Origin: JBBRQP01 sp038226175
GTDB lineage: Bacteria; Cyanobacteriota; Cyanobacteriia; Gloeobacterales; Anthocerotibacteraceae
DNA: 42,098 bases
Direction: 5' to 3'
NCBI GenBank assembly: GCA_038226175.1
Contig: JBBRQP010000018.1
Location: 1-42,098 of the forward strand
The notes beneath the pieces were generated by a model. That model saw only the letters and a list, made by a program, of their open reading frames with translations, ran no database searches and had not been told where the DNA came from. The translations under genes and the position numbers were made by a program. This document shows positions 24,256-31,870 of the stretch, piece by piece (position 1 is the stretch's first letter; each line of letters begins with the position of its first letter).

Positions 24256-25170
24256 TCAAAATTTTACTCGTAGGTTAGCGAGCCGATTACCCCGCGCTAC
24301 AGTCAGTACCGCTGCTGCCGGACGACTACTCAAAAAAGACCGCAGATCATCACTGCTATAGACGGGCTGACCGTTGATCCCCAAAAGTTGATCCCCTGGT
24401 TCTAAGCCCAGACGAGAAGCAAGCGATCCAGGTGTGACCTGTTGGATCACTAAAGTTTGAGCATCAAGAGTAACGCCTAACTGAGGTGTCGCCGGACGTT
24501 TGGCGGTAAGGACAGTACCATTTTTGCCCTGAGCTACAAATTTTCTGGCCGTCAGGGCGTTGGTTGCGAAGCCAATGCCGATATTACCTTGACCACCGGG
24601 ACTGAGAATGGCTTTATTTACACCAATCACTTCACCGCGTGAATTGAGCAGTGGGCCACCAGAATTACCCGGGTTGAGAGCTGCGTCAGTTTGCAAGTCA
24701 CCATTGCCGGCAACACGGCTGAGGATGCCCGTGGTGTAGGTACCGGAGAGGCCAAAGGGGTTACCGATAGCATAAACTTTTTGCCCGACTTGAATGCCCT
24801 CAGCATCCGCTAGACGCACAGTCGGGAAACGGTCTTTAGTTTGAAGCCGTACGAGAGCGAGGTCATTTTGGTTATCGATGGCGATCACTTGTCCGCTATA
24901 TTGTTTACCCTGACTGGTTTTGACCAAAACTCGCCCATCTTGAGAACCCCGGATCACATGTTCGTTGGTCAAAATTAAGCCCTCGGGGCTGACAATACTC
25001 CCGGCACCAGCACCAACAGGGGTACTGACAGTGACAACAGCTGGGCTAACATTTTTGTAGACACTAATACTGGCTTGTTCATCGCCGCTAAATTCATTAG
25101 GAGCCGCAGAAACTGGTGCAAATAGTAAGCCAAAACATAGAACACTCACCAACAGAGGGGCAAATTTCAT
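24256..25170 (-). CDS. HtrA/DegP-like exported serine protease with one PDZ domain
   Basis: The 304-residue protein has a Sec signal peptide (cut near VSAAP). A trypsin-like domain has the full triad H71 (LTNEHVI), D103 (NDLALVRL) and S170 (NPGNSGGP), and one C-terminal PDZ domain (about 225-300: LGVTLDAQTLVIQQVTPGSLA, GDQLLGINGQPV). HtrA proteases degrade or refold damaged envelope proteins. At 304 residues it is shorter than typical cyanobacterial HhoA/HhoB/HtrA (about 390-450). A 62-bp gap separates it from the glycosidase gene, so the two may be co-transcribed. Confidence 0.92.
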   Translation of the reverse strand: MKFAPLLVSVLCFGLLFAPVSAAPNEFSGDEQASISVYKNVSPAVVTVSTPVGAGAGSIVSPEGLILTNEHVIRGSQDGRVLVKTSQGKQYSGQVIAIDNQNDLALVRLQTKDRFPTVRLADAEGIQVGQKVYAIGNPFGLSGTYTTGILSRVAGNGDLQTDAALNPGNSGGPLLNSRGEVIGVNKAILSPGGQGNIGIGFATNALTARKFVAQGKNGTVLTAKRPATPQLGVTLDAQTLVIQQVTPGSLASRLGLEPGDQLLGINGQPVYSSDDLRSFLSSRPAAAVLTVARGNRLANLRVKF

Positions 25171-25260
25171 AGCGGCGGTTGACTCCAGAGCTAAAAAAAT
25201 AGGGATAATCCTCCAGACGTAGCCTAGGTATTCGGGTTCCCTTCGCCTAAAATTGTAGCT

Positions 25261-25662
25261 ATGGAAATCCCAGAAAAGCTCCTTAAATTAGCTCAAGATG
25301 AACTGACTGAATACAGTACCCGTCCCCGCAAATTTGAAAAGATGCGACCTAAGCTCTCAATGCTGCTCAGTCTTAGCCAGCGTACCGAACTTAAAGAAAC
25401 GCTCACCCATCAACTTGATAGTGCAGGTACGATTGCCCGCCTAGTCGAACAACAACGTCAAACTGTGGCCTTACCGTTTTGGGGGATTGCTGGACTGGCG
25501 CTCCTCGCTGGGTTTCTGGGTAATAAATGGGCTTGGCCTGTAGCAGCAGGTGCCGTTGCTGCCGCGATTAGTCTGCAACGTTGGGGCTGGGAGCAACAAG
25601 CACGCCGTCTTTTATTAGATTGCATTGAAGATATGGAAGCGCGTCAAGCGGCTGGTAAGTAA
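25261..25662 (+). CDS. Small membrane protein, unknown function, upstream of lspA
   Basis: The 133-residue protein has a basic, helical N-terminal part (KLLKLAQDELTEYSTRPRKFEKMRPKL gives the character). Two close hydrophobic segments follow (about 72-88, FWGIAGLALLAGFLG, and 90-106, WAWPVAAGAVAAAISL), then a helical tail with RRLLLDCIEDMEARQ. It probably forms a membrane hairpin with both ends cytoplasmic. No family is recognised. Its stop overlaps the lspA start by one base (TAATG), indicating coupled translation and perhaps a link to lipoprotein processing. Confidence 0.65.
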   Translation: MEIPEKLLKLAQDELTEYSTRPRKFEKMRPKLSMLLSLSQRTELKETLTHQLDSAGTIARLVEQQRQTVALPFWGIAGLALLAGFLGNKWAWPVAAGAVAAAISLQRWGWEQQARRLLLDCIEDMEARQAAGK

Positions 25663-26120
25663 TGGCGCTCAAAAATCTTGCGCTCTGGCTGGTTGCGATT
25701 GGGGCGATTGGGCTTGACCGATTGACTAAGCTGTGGATTGCAGCAAATCTCCCTTTAGGTGAGACTATTGGGCTTTGGCCTGGAGTTTTTCATTTGACCC
25801 ATGTCACTAATCGCGGGGCGGCTTTTAGTTTATTTGCGGGAACGGGTAGTGCCCTATTACCTTGGATTTCGGTACTAGTCAGCCTGGGGCTAGTGGCTTA
25901 TGGTCTCTTGGGGCCGGATTTACGGAGTTGGGAGGCTTGGGGTTATGGTTTTATCCTCGGTGGCGCGGTGGGTAATGGGTTTGACCGTTTACTTTATGGT
26001 GAAGTTGTTGACTTTTTGGATGCCCGTATTATTCAGTTTGCTATCTTCAATGTAGCTGATATCGCTATTAATTTGGGAGTTGCTTGTTTGTTGTGGAGCA
26101 GTTTACACAAAAAAGACTAA
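25662..26120 (+). CDS. lspA: Lipoprotein signal peptidase (signal peptidase II)
   Basis: The 152-residue polytopic aspartic protease cleaves prolipoproteins before the lipidated cysteine. It has four hydrophobic segments, the DRLTKLWI N-terminal motif, THVTNRGAAFSLF, and the catalytic aspartates D117 (GEVVDFLD) and D133 (FNVADIAIN). Length is normal. Substrates within this window probably include the lipoproteins at 5581 and 6978. ATG 25662 overlaps the preceding stop. Confidence 0.95.
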   Translation: MALKNLALWLVAIGAIGLDRLTKLWIAANLPLGETIGLWPGVFHLTHVTNRGAAFSLFAGTGSALLPWISVLVSLGLVAYGLLGPDLRSWEAWGYGFILGGAVGNGFDRLLYGEVVDFLDARIIQFAIFNVADIAINLGVACLLWSSLHKKD

Positions 26121-26177
26121 AATCCTCTCTCAGAGGCAGTTTTGAAAGGAGAAGTCAGACTTTATTGTAGAGGTTTT

Positions 26178-26618
26178 TTATAAAGACTTACTCAAAAAAT
26201 AAGCCCGGGTTCTAAAATCTAGACTCGCGTATAGAGCCTGAGCTGCCAGACTTTCGGTGGCGACTTGTAGCTGTAGCTGAAGATAACCTTCTGATTTAGC
26301 CCAGACAGTGGCTACGCTCAGTAAATGGCGCGCTAAGCCTTGTTGTCGATGCTGAGCTTTGACATATACCATAAAAATATAGGCAGCCTTGGCCCCACTC
26401 ATCTGATCTTGCGCTGGCCCCAACCAAAGACCTGCCACAATATTTTGCTCATGCTCGATTACCCAAAAGGGCGTACGACGCGGGTCATAAAAGGTGTCAA
26501 TCATCCCAGTTAAGTGGCTAAGATCCTGGCCTGGCAAGATTTCTTGGTAGGTTGCTTCGAGCAACTGTAGCAAAATCCGCCAAGCTGTGGATCTAGTTGA
26601 TGTGTAAGATAGCGGCAT
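26178..26618 (-). CDS. GNAT-family N-acetyltransferase
   Basis: The 146-residue protein has the GNAT fold: acetyl-CoA-binding motif A at 89-100 (QHRQQGLARHLL, fitting Q/R-x-x-G-x-A), preceded by beta-strand 4 (AAYIFMVYVKA) and followed by AQALYASLDFRTRAYFL. It transfers an acyl group from CoA to an unknown amine, possibly a protein N-terminus or lysine. ATG 26618 overlaps the TGA of the preceding 42-codon ORF (TGATG), so it is the third gene of a coupled ftrV-microprotein-GNAT unit. Confidence 0.85.
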   Translation of the reverse strand: MPLSYTSTRSTAWRILLQLLEATYQEILPGQDLSHLTGMIDTFYDPRRTPFWVIEHEQNIVAGLWLGPAQDQMSGAKAAYIFMVYVKAQHRQQGLARHLLSVATVWAKSEGYLQLQLQVATESLAAQALYASLDFRTRAYFLSKSL

Positions 26619-26746
26619 CAAGGCTTCATCAGAGCTGGATTAGCCGGTTTTTTGAGGTCAGCTGGCAAAAAAGATCGGGAAGAAACCACGACTAAGGTAA
26701 AAAGAAAAGCGAGAATAATCGCTCCAAAAATCAGATTACCTTTCAC
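26618..26746 (-). CDS. 42-residue membrane microprotein between ftrV and the GNAT gene
   Basis: GTG 26746 overlaps the ftrV stop in a GTGA. The frame runs 42 codons to TGA 26620-26618, which overlaps the GNAT ATG. A TGGAGG site precedes it by a few nucleotides, inside the ftrV 3' end. The product has a short N-terminal MKGN, one strongly hydrophobic helix (about 5-22, LIFGAIILAFLFTLVVVSS) and a basic, proline-containing tail (FLPADLKKPANPALMKP). It is a single-pass membrane protein, probably with its tail outside the membrane. No family is recognised. The double stop/start overlap is strong evidence that it is translated. Confidence 0.7.
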   Translation of the reverse strand: MKGNLIFGAIILAFLFTLVVVSSRSFLPADLKKPANPALMKP

Positions 26747-26964
26747 AACACCTCCAGTTCCTCCGCCGCAAAATGAGCTTTGAAGCGGGGGGTGAATTTG
26801 ACACGATAGGGAAAATTGGGACTAACTGTACGCCCTTTCCAGTCGGTAATCACATGCTCAACTTCGCCCTCGCTTCCCTGAATATCGTAGGGGCTATTGC
26901 GATGTTCGGGATGGGTAAAAATAATTACGGATGTAGCCACCCGTACGCGGTCGCCGACCTGCAT
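26743..26964 (-). CDS. ftrV: Ferredoxin-thioredoxin reductase, variable (alpha) subunit
   Basis: The 73-residue SH3-like protein matches the FTR variable chain across its length: MQVGDRVRV, the HPEHRNSPYDIQGSEGEVE core, WKGRTVSPNFPYRVKF and the AHFAAEELEVL end. It clamps the catalytic iron-sulfur subunit FtrC, which reduces thioredoxin with photosynthetic ferredoxin. FtrC is not encoded here. A GAGGAG ribosome-binding site lies 8 nt upstream of ATG 26964. It diverges from scpB and is first in the unit ftrV-microprotein-GNAT. Confidence 0.92.
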   Translation of the reverse strand: MQVGDRVRVATSVIIFTHPEHRNSPYDIQGSEGEVEHVITDWKGRTVSPNFPYRVKFTPRFKAHFAAEELEVL

Positions 26965-27026
26965 TCTGTCACTCCTCTACGTGTCATAGACTACCCTCAG
27001 TGTAAAGCAGCTTGTACACTCAAACT

Positions 27027-27527
27027 ATGCAACTGTCCTACCAACTCGAAGCGATTCTCTATCTCAAGGCACGTCCTTTGACCCTAAGTGAGTTGGCACG
27101 GCTGACCGCTCAGGCCGAAAGCGATGTGTTTAACGCTTTGCTTGACTTGTTAGCCGTGTACAGCCACCGCCCTTCAGCACTCGAAATTGTCGAAACTACC
27201 CAAGGCTATGCTCTACAACTCAAGCCCGAATACGAACGCCTTGTCCACGAATTGGCTCCTGCTCAATTGGGTGTCGGTGCTTTACGAACCTTGGCGGTGA
27301 TCGCCCTCAAGGGCCCTATCAGTCAGCGCAATCTCGTTGAATTACGTGGCTCTGGAGTTTACGATCAGGTACGTGAATTAGTAGACAAAGACTTTATTAC
27401 TAAACACAAAGAAGAAGACTCACGCTCCTATCGGCTACGGGTGACCGAAAAGTTTTATCAGTATTTTGCCATTGAGGATGTCCAAAGCCTACTCCAAGAA
27501 GATGAGCAAATGGAACTAATTTCTTGA
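27027..27527 (+). CDS. scpB: Segregation and condensation protein B
   Basis: The 166-residue protein has two winged-helix domains typical of ScpB: LEAILYLKARPLTLSELARL (domain 1) and LRTLAVIALKGPISQRNLVELRG / VYDQVRELVDKDFI (domain 2), followed by YRVT-like RLRVTEKFYQYF. ScpB dimers bind ScpA and SMC to organise chromosomes. ATG 27027 is chosen over TTG 27012. No good ribosome-binding site is visible, suggesting a short leader. Convergent with hisC, with only five bases between the stop codons. Confidence 0.9.
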   Translation: MQLSYQLEAILYLKARPLTLSELARLTAQAESDVFNALLDLLAVYSHRPSALEIVETTQGYALQLKPEYERLVHELAPAQLGVGALRTLAVIALKGPISQRNLVELRGSGVYDQVRELVDKDFITKHKEEDSRSYRLRVTEKFYQYFAIEDVQSLLQEDEQMELIS

Positions 27528-27532
27528 ATGGC

Positions 27533-28573
27533 TCATACAGAAGTAAGCACAACTGCCAGGCGCTCTAAGAAGCGGTGGTTTTCGGCAGGAGTACCGACCG
27601 TAAGTCGCAAACCGCCACCTGTCAGACGTACCAAAGTTCCTAAAGCGATCAGACGATCATGGATCACAGCCAAATCTTGACCGGGAACGCGAAAATAAAG
27701 AAAATTACCCGCACTTGGCCAGACATGACACTGCAACTGGGTTAATTTTGCGCTCAAGTGATCACGGGCTTCAATAATTTCTGGCACCACAGCGAGCAGT
27801 TCTTCGCGTTCTTCAAGGGCTAATTGAGCCGCCATCTGTGAAGGTAGCGTCAAGTTATAGGGTAACCGCACCCGTTCTAGAGCCTGGATCACCAGAGGAG
27901 CCGCAGCCGCGTAGCCAACCCGGTAAGCCGCTAAGCGAAATGCTTTGGATAATGTCCGTAGTACAACCCAATTAACTGGCAGCTCAGGCAAAACCGTCTG
28001 ACCACTAAATTCAAAGTAAGCTTCATCTAAGACCACCAATAGATCTGCCGGTAATTTACGCAAAAAGGCTAATTCTTCTGAATTTAAAGGGGTTCCTGTA
28101 GGGCTATTGGGGGAAGCTAAAAATAAAATACCCCCACGCACTTGAGCAATCGCCGTCGTAAGAGCGGCTAGATTGAGCTGAAATGTCTGGGGCTGACGCG
28201 CTACAGCACGATAGGTTACACCCAATGTTTTAGCAATGATCCCATACATCGAAAACGTGGGTTCAGCACTGAGGACTACGCGCCCTTGGCCTAGACAACT
28301 CGCTATGATCAAAGAGCGAATTAATTCATCGGAGCCATGACCCACCGTAATCTGCTCTGGCGTCACCTGACAATAATCACCTAGGAGTTTACGCAAGCGC
28401 TGGGGATCACTGTTAGGGTAGCGGTTTCCGCTTAGAGTGTAAGCCAATTTTTCCTGAAACCAAGCGGGTAAAGGGTAGGGAATTTCGTTGGCATCGAGCT
28501 TGTCGCCCTCAATCACTGCTTCAGCTGTGTAGGGGAGGAGACGATCGAGATCAGCGCGCAAAAACAGAGACAT
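27533..28573 (-). CDS. hisC: Histidinol-phosphate aminotransferase
   Basis: The 346-residue PLP enzyme of fold type I transfers an amino group from glutamate to imidazole-acetol phosphate in histidine synthesis. Family features are KLDANEIPYPLP, YPNSDPQRLRKLL, VGHGSDELI, SPNSPTGTPL, VVLDEAYFEFSG and the PLP lysine in LRTLSKAFRLAAYRVGY (K210). ATG 28573 is preferred because MSLFLRADLDRLLPY matches the usual N-terminus. Close paralogues that transaminate aromatic amino acids cannot be excluded by sequence alone. No other his gene is adjacent. Confidence 0.9.
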   Translation of the reverse strand: MSLFLRADLDRLLPYTAEAVIEGDKLDANEIPYPLPAWFQEKLAYTLSGNRYPNSDPQRLRKLLGDYCQVTPEQITVGHGSDELIRSLIIASCLGQGRVVLSAEPTFSMYGIIAKTLGVTYRAVARQPQTFQLNLAALTTAIAQVRGGILFLASPNSPTGTPLNSEELAFLRKLPADLLVVLDEAYFEFSGQTVLPELPVNWVVLRTLSKAFRLAAYRVGYAAAAPLVIQALERVRLPYNLTLPSQMAAQLALEEREELLAVVPEIIEARDHLSAKLTQLQCHVWPSAGNFLYFRVPGQDLAVIHDRLIALGTLVRLTGGGLRLTVGTPAENHRFLERLAVVLTSV

Positions 28574-28650
28574 AGCTAACCAGAGCAAGTAAGTTTATTA
28601 TAAAATTAACCTTATAACTTGAACCAAACAAAACGCAGTCTCCTCTAATA

Positions 28651-28668
28651 TGAATATAGGTATATTCA
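28651..28668. promoter_or_regulatory. Perfect 8-bp inverted repeat upstream of exported protein gene
   Basis: TGAATATA-GG-TATATTCA is a palindrome with a 2-bp spacer, centred in the hisC/28684 divergent region and ending 15 bp before the ATG at 28684. It includes TATATT, a possible -10. Symmetry and place suggest an operator for a dimeric regulator; no regulator can be named. Confidence 0.5.
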
Positions 28669-28683
28669 CCGTAGGGGATGACT

Positions 28684-29904
28684 ATGTCACAAGGATTTTC
28701 TCGTCGTCAAATTTTGGGTGCTGGTTTAGCCAATACGGTTTTTTTGGCTGGTTTGCCTGTCCGTGCCAGTGGCGATTTCATCATCAATGACCGAGTGGTC
28801 TCTGATCCTACTGTAACCTTACCTGACCCAGATTTTGACAATCTCAACTACCGCCTAGCCTGGGGTGATGTCGAAAATACGGGCAAGCTCTGGGTTGCAG
28901 GCATTGACCCGGTCACTGGCAATCTGTTGCCGACTACAGGCCAAGGACAACTTGCAGGTACCGAAGAACTTCGTGCTTACAATGGCCCCACCTGGGGATT
29001 TCAGCAAGGGTCTATAGGTGCTGTAGTTAGTAATATTTATTTCACTAAAAATCGCTCAAAGCTACAAAGTGGCTATGCCGTATCAAAATCAATGCTAGTT
29101 GGGTCAACTTGGGTCGAGAGCGCTATCCCCTACACGGATGGGTTTGCTGGCCCCTATGCTAGCCGTGATCTTAATGACCCCACCAGTATCCGTCTTTTTT
29201 ATAAGGGCTCAGGCAATCTTGCCTACTGGCGTTATGAAGACGACCCTACCAGTACAACCCGTCTACCGGATGGTACTGACCGAGCGCGTTGGGTTTTGGG
29301 TCAACATGCCTTGATTATGAATATTAAGACAACAGTTCGTATTCAGCAGATCTATCACTATGATGTGGATACGGCGTTACTGACCCAGCTTACCTTTGAT
29401 TCTGGAACCAAAAATTATGCCTATATGTTTCAAGCACCAGAGTTTGATAATGCCTATATTTTCTTTTGTACAGTGGCTAATCCTGACGGCAGTGGTGATG
29501 CGATCAATCTCTATAACTTTGACACTACCAAAGCCCAGTGGGTTAAGTTTAATCAGCTAACGATTCCGAGTAATTACCCCTATATTCTCTCGCCGGAGCC
29601 TTTTGTTTATAACGGCAAATCCTATATTTCTTTGGTGGCATCTCCAGGATCCGAAGTCCAAAACCGTCGCTATCCGGGCTTAGTCTGGATTGCTGGCATT
29701 GATCCTAAGGCTCCATTTTTCCGTCAAATCAGTGAGGGCAGGGATAATAGTCAGCGTGAAGGTATCAACCGCAATAATCCTAAAACCTTCTTTTTGGCAG
29801 ATGGGAAGCCCTACGTCTATTACCAAGAAGTAACCCAACCGACCAATACCTATGGCGTTGCTGGGGGTACCCGCGTGCTGCATCTGTGTACTACTGGGTT
29901 ATAG
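28684..29904 (+). CDS. Tat-exported beta-rich protein, possible beta-propeller, unknown function
   Basis: The 406-residue protein begins MSQGFSRRQILGAGLANTVF, a Tat-like signal (SRRQILG), cut near VRAS. The mature part is rich in aromatic, D/N and G residues with repeated strand-turn units (YRLAWGDVENTGKLWVAGID, SIRLFYKGSGNLAYWRYED, YIFFCTVANPDGSG, SYISLVASPGSEV, KPYVYYQEV). This resembles five-bladed beta-propellers of the glycoside hydrolase 43/32 type, but no catalytic signature is certain. AGGGGA 6 nt upstream favours ATG 28684 over 28678. It overlaps the convergent DUF1444-like gene by six bases. Confidence 0.65.
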   Translation: MSQGFSRRQILGAGLANTVFLAGLPVRASGDFIINDRVVSDPTVTLPDPDFDNLNYRLAWGDVENTGKLWVAGIDPVTGNLLPTTGQGQLAGTEELRAYNGPTWGFQQGSIGAVVSNIYFTKNRSKLQSGYAVSKSMLVGSTWVESAIPYTDGFAGPYASRDLNDPTSIRLFYKGSGNLAYWRYEDDPTSTTRLPDGTDRARWVLGQHALIMNIKTTVRIQQIYHYDVDTALLTQLTFDSGTKNYAYMFQAPEFDNAYIFFCTVANPDGSGDAINLYNFDTTKAQWVKFNQLTIPSNYPYILSPEPFVYNGKSYISLVASPGSEVQNRRYPGLVWIAGIDPKAPFFRQISEGRDNSQREGINRNNPKTFFLADGKPYVYYQEVTQPTNTYGVAGGTRVLHLCTTGL

Positions 29905-30738
29905 ATAGGGTACCAGTTGGCGGTCAAAGGCAAATAACAGCGGTGGTAGGGCAGTATCTGCCTCTGAGGCTTGAATCCGGGCGATGACCCGGCGCAGGCG
30001 TTCGGGGGCATCAGCGCTGTTATTTTCGAGGATGACAAGCCAGTCTTGACTCGGTGCACTCAGTAGTAAAGGATTAGTTTTGGTGGCGCGCATCATGCTG
30101 AGTAGGTCTGTCAACAACAGACGCTCGGCATCATAGCTATCTCCACGATGAATAACCCAGATCCCACTGCGTTCCCCAGCGAGCAAAAAGGGAATATCTG
30201 TGCGCTGCTGCAAATTTTCTAGAGCAGTAGTGACCAACCGTTCTTTTGTCCAGCCCCAAGTTTGTGCCTGAGCGAGCGTAAGGGGCCAGACTGTCGCCGG
30301 GACATCGAGTACGACCGTCCACAGTAAATCGGGATCAACGGATGTGGCTACCAGATCCCGCCCACTCCAGAGTTTTTGGTATTGCTGCTGGGATAAAAAG
30401 CGCGGTAGAAGCCTAGTCTGTACTGACGCTAAATCAAGGGGGATCACCAAGGGGTCAAGTTGTGCCACCAAAAAAGCTTGGGGATCATCACTTACTTTGA
30501 GAGCCTCTTGATAGACTACTGGCAGTTTAAAAATTAGTTCGAGGCCATCGACACGTCTGATGCGTAACCAACCAGGCAATGGTTCGCCCACAACTTGAAG
30601 TTGATTACGATAATCACGTTTGATCTTACTTAAGATAATCTGCCGAAAATCACCAAAACTCAGAGCAGATTTCGGTTTAGCCCAAGCCTCACCAGCCACT
30701 AATCCAGCGATTGCTCCTAGATAAAACCGTCGTTTCAT
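29899..30738 (-). CDS. Exported DUF1444-like protein
   Basis: The 279-residue protein has a signal peptide (MKRRFYLGAIAGLVAGEAWA). The mature part resembles the DUF1444 family (Bacillus YtpQ type): WGWTKERLVTTALENLQQR, GDSYDAERLLLTDLL, SQDWLVILENNS and PLLFAFDRQLVP match conserved blocks. Known DUF1444 proteins are mostly cytoplasmic and of unknown function, so an exported form is unusual. ATG 30738 overlaps the TGA of the upstream small gene in an ATGA, which fixes this start over 30768. The similarity is from memory of the family and should be tested. Confidence 0.65.
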   Translation of the reverse strand: MKRRFYLGAIAGLVAGEAWAKPKSALSFGDFRQIILSKIKRDYRNQLQVVGEPLPGWLRIRRVDGLELIFKLPVVYQEALKVSDDPQAFLVAQLDPLVIPLDLASVQTRLLPRFLSQQQYQKLWSGRDLVATSVDPDLLWTVVLDVPATVWPLTLAQAQTWGWTKERLVTTALENLQQRTDIPFLLAGERSGIWVIHRGDSYDAERLLLTDLLSMMRATKTNPLLLSAPSQDWLVILENNSADAPERLRRVIARIQASEADTALPPLLFAFDRQLVPYL

Positions 30739-30923
30739 GTCCCAATTCCGGGTTGTTGGGGTAGACATTTACGCGCTCTGATCAAACCAACCCGGTGGGC
30801 AATAGCTGCGGCTTGACTTTCGTAAGGCCCCCAAGTATGGCCTTGATCTGGGACAGGCTGTTGGGTTACAGAACAGGTCTGATCTAAATTTTGCTGAATG
30901 TACCAGGCGGCTTGGGGTGTCAT
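30735..30923 (-). CDS. Small cyanobacterial conserved protein (WGP/RVGLIRAGKC type)
   Basis: The 62-residue protein begins MTPQAAWYIQQNLDQTC and contains WGPYESQAAAIAHRVGLIRARKC. This fits a short cyanobacterial family with a W-Y start, a central WGP[FY]xSxxEAIAxRVGLIRAGKC block and a proline after the cysteine. Function is unknown. It overlaps the DUF1444-like gene by four bases, suggesting that the two are made together. There is no strong ribosome-binding site; ATG 30923 is preferred over TTG 30932. Confidence 0.7.
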   Translation of the reverse strand: MTPQAAWYIQQNLDQTCSVTQQPVPDQGHTWGPYESQAAAIAHRVGLIRARKCLPQQPGIGT

Positions 30924-31079
30924 AAATATCAAAAAACACTACCCTCAGCATAGTTATAAACCTAGACATCTGGACAAGGATAGCTTTATTTTTAATAGGG
31001 AACATCAGATCGGAGTACAAGCTTCAGTGAATGTCGTAACTTCCGGTGTACTGGTATTGATAATCCTTGTGCTACTTGG

Positions 31080-31464
31080 GCGTTCTCTTTGCGGGTGTCG
31101 GCAATCTGGTTATGTTTTTTGGCAATCTTTAGCCGTGTTTTCTCACGTCTTCTAGAGCCTTTAACTTACCGTGTCAACTTCTTTTGGAGCTTTCGGATTT
31201 TGCGGTCTGGCTTTGAGTAATCAGGACTCTCTGCCTTCTCACCATTACTCATAAAAGGAAAGGTTGTGACCCCTAAGTCAAGGCTGATGCTTTGGCTCTT
31301 AGATTCAATATTGATAGGCTCAGATCCCCGTTCTCAGGCAACTTCTCAGCAGCCTTGCAGATTAGAGCATCATTCCAGACCACTCGAACACAACCAAATA
31401 ACTGAGCTAGGCTCTGATGTTGTTGGTCGGTTGGATAGCATCTGTATTGATATCTTGCCTTCAT
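31080..31464 (-). pseudogene. Decayed tnpB (IS200/IS605-family OrfB) gene
   Basis: ATG 31464 opens a TnpB N-terminus (MKARYQYRCYPTDQQHQSLA, FGCVRVVWNDALICKAAEKL) that stops at 31273. In another frame downstream the RuvC-I region is recognisable as LDLGVTTFPFMSNGEKAE, then PDYSKPDRKIRKLQKKLTR, a stop, and VKGSRRREKTRLKIAKKHNQ and IADTRKEN. The segment between the N-terminus and RuvC-I is missing, and everything after about 31080 is gone, including RuvC-II, the zinc ribbon and RuvC-III. The gene cannot encode an active RNA-guided nuclease. An intact small ribbon-helix-helix ORF diverges from it. Confidence 0.85.
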
Positions 31465-31498
31465 GATACTATTGTACAGCAAAAAACCGGATTATCCC

Positions 31499-31639
31499 AT
31501 GAAGAAACGATTAGATTTTAGGATTGAGGATTTTGAGTTTGAGATGCTTGAGGATTACTGCAACAGCGTTGGTAGAACAAAGACGGATGTCTTGAGAGAA
31601 TTGATTAGAAGCTTGAAATCTAAGAAAAAGCCGTCCTGA
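31499..31639 (+). CDS. Ribbon-helix-helix (CopG-like) small protein of an IS200/IS605-type element
   Basis: The 46-residue protein MKKRLDFRIEDFEFEMLEDY... has the ribbon-helix-helix pattern: a short beta strand (RLDFRIE), helix A (FEFEMLEDYCNSV), a G-R-T-K-T turn and helix B (TDVLRELIRSLKS). Small RHH ORFs divergent from tnpB are common in cyanobacterial IS elements and may regulate them. It starts 34 bp from the tnpB ATG, on the opposite strand. The stop codon lies inside the terminal hairpin of the element. The frame is intact although tnpB has decayed. Confidence 0.7.
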   Translation: MKKRLDFRIEDFEFEMLEDYCNSVGRTKTDVLRELIRSLKSKKKPS

Positions 31640-31652
31640 AGGACGGGGCTTG
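31628..31652 (+). repeat. Imperfect hairpin at the IS200/IS605-type end
   Basis: CCGTCCT (31631-31637) pairs with AGGACGG (31640-31646) around a two-base gap, and flanking AAG.../...CTT bases extend the stem with bulges. Subterminal hairpins of this composition (AAGCCGTCC...GGACGGGGCTT) are typical ends of cyanobacterial IS200/IS605 elements. It follows the RHH stop codon and could also serve as its terminator. Confidence 0.6.
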
Positions 31653-31870
31653 TATCCCATTGTTTCGGTCAATGAAACTGGAACTCTCCTTATCGCACCC
31701 CAATTTGACCGGATTAGTCCCTTTCTCTAGGATGTAGCTCAGGTGGCATTAAGGGGAAGTATTGCTTATATCAATACCCAGGGTATTTTTGTCTCCGAAC
31801 CAGTAGTTTATGCCATGGATACCAACATAGGGCGCAACAAGAATAATGGAATTTTGATACCGTCTGAGCC

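Noticed and set aside
26124..26141. CCTCT-CTC-AGAGG hairpin after lspA as a terminator
   Set aside because: Five pairs followed by CAGTTTT; plausible but the T run is short and displaced, so not listed as a feature.
28590..28625. ATTAACCT-containing repeat in the hisC/28684 intergenic region
   Set aside because: Two units fit loosely and the third does not; the region is AT-rich, so chance matches are expected.
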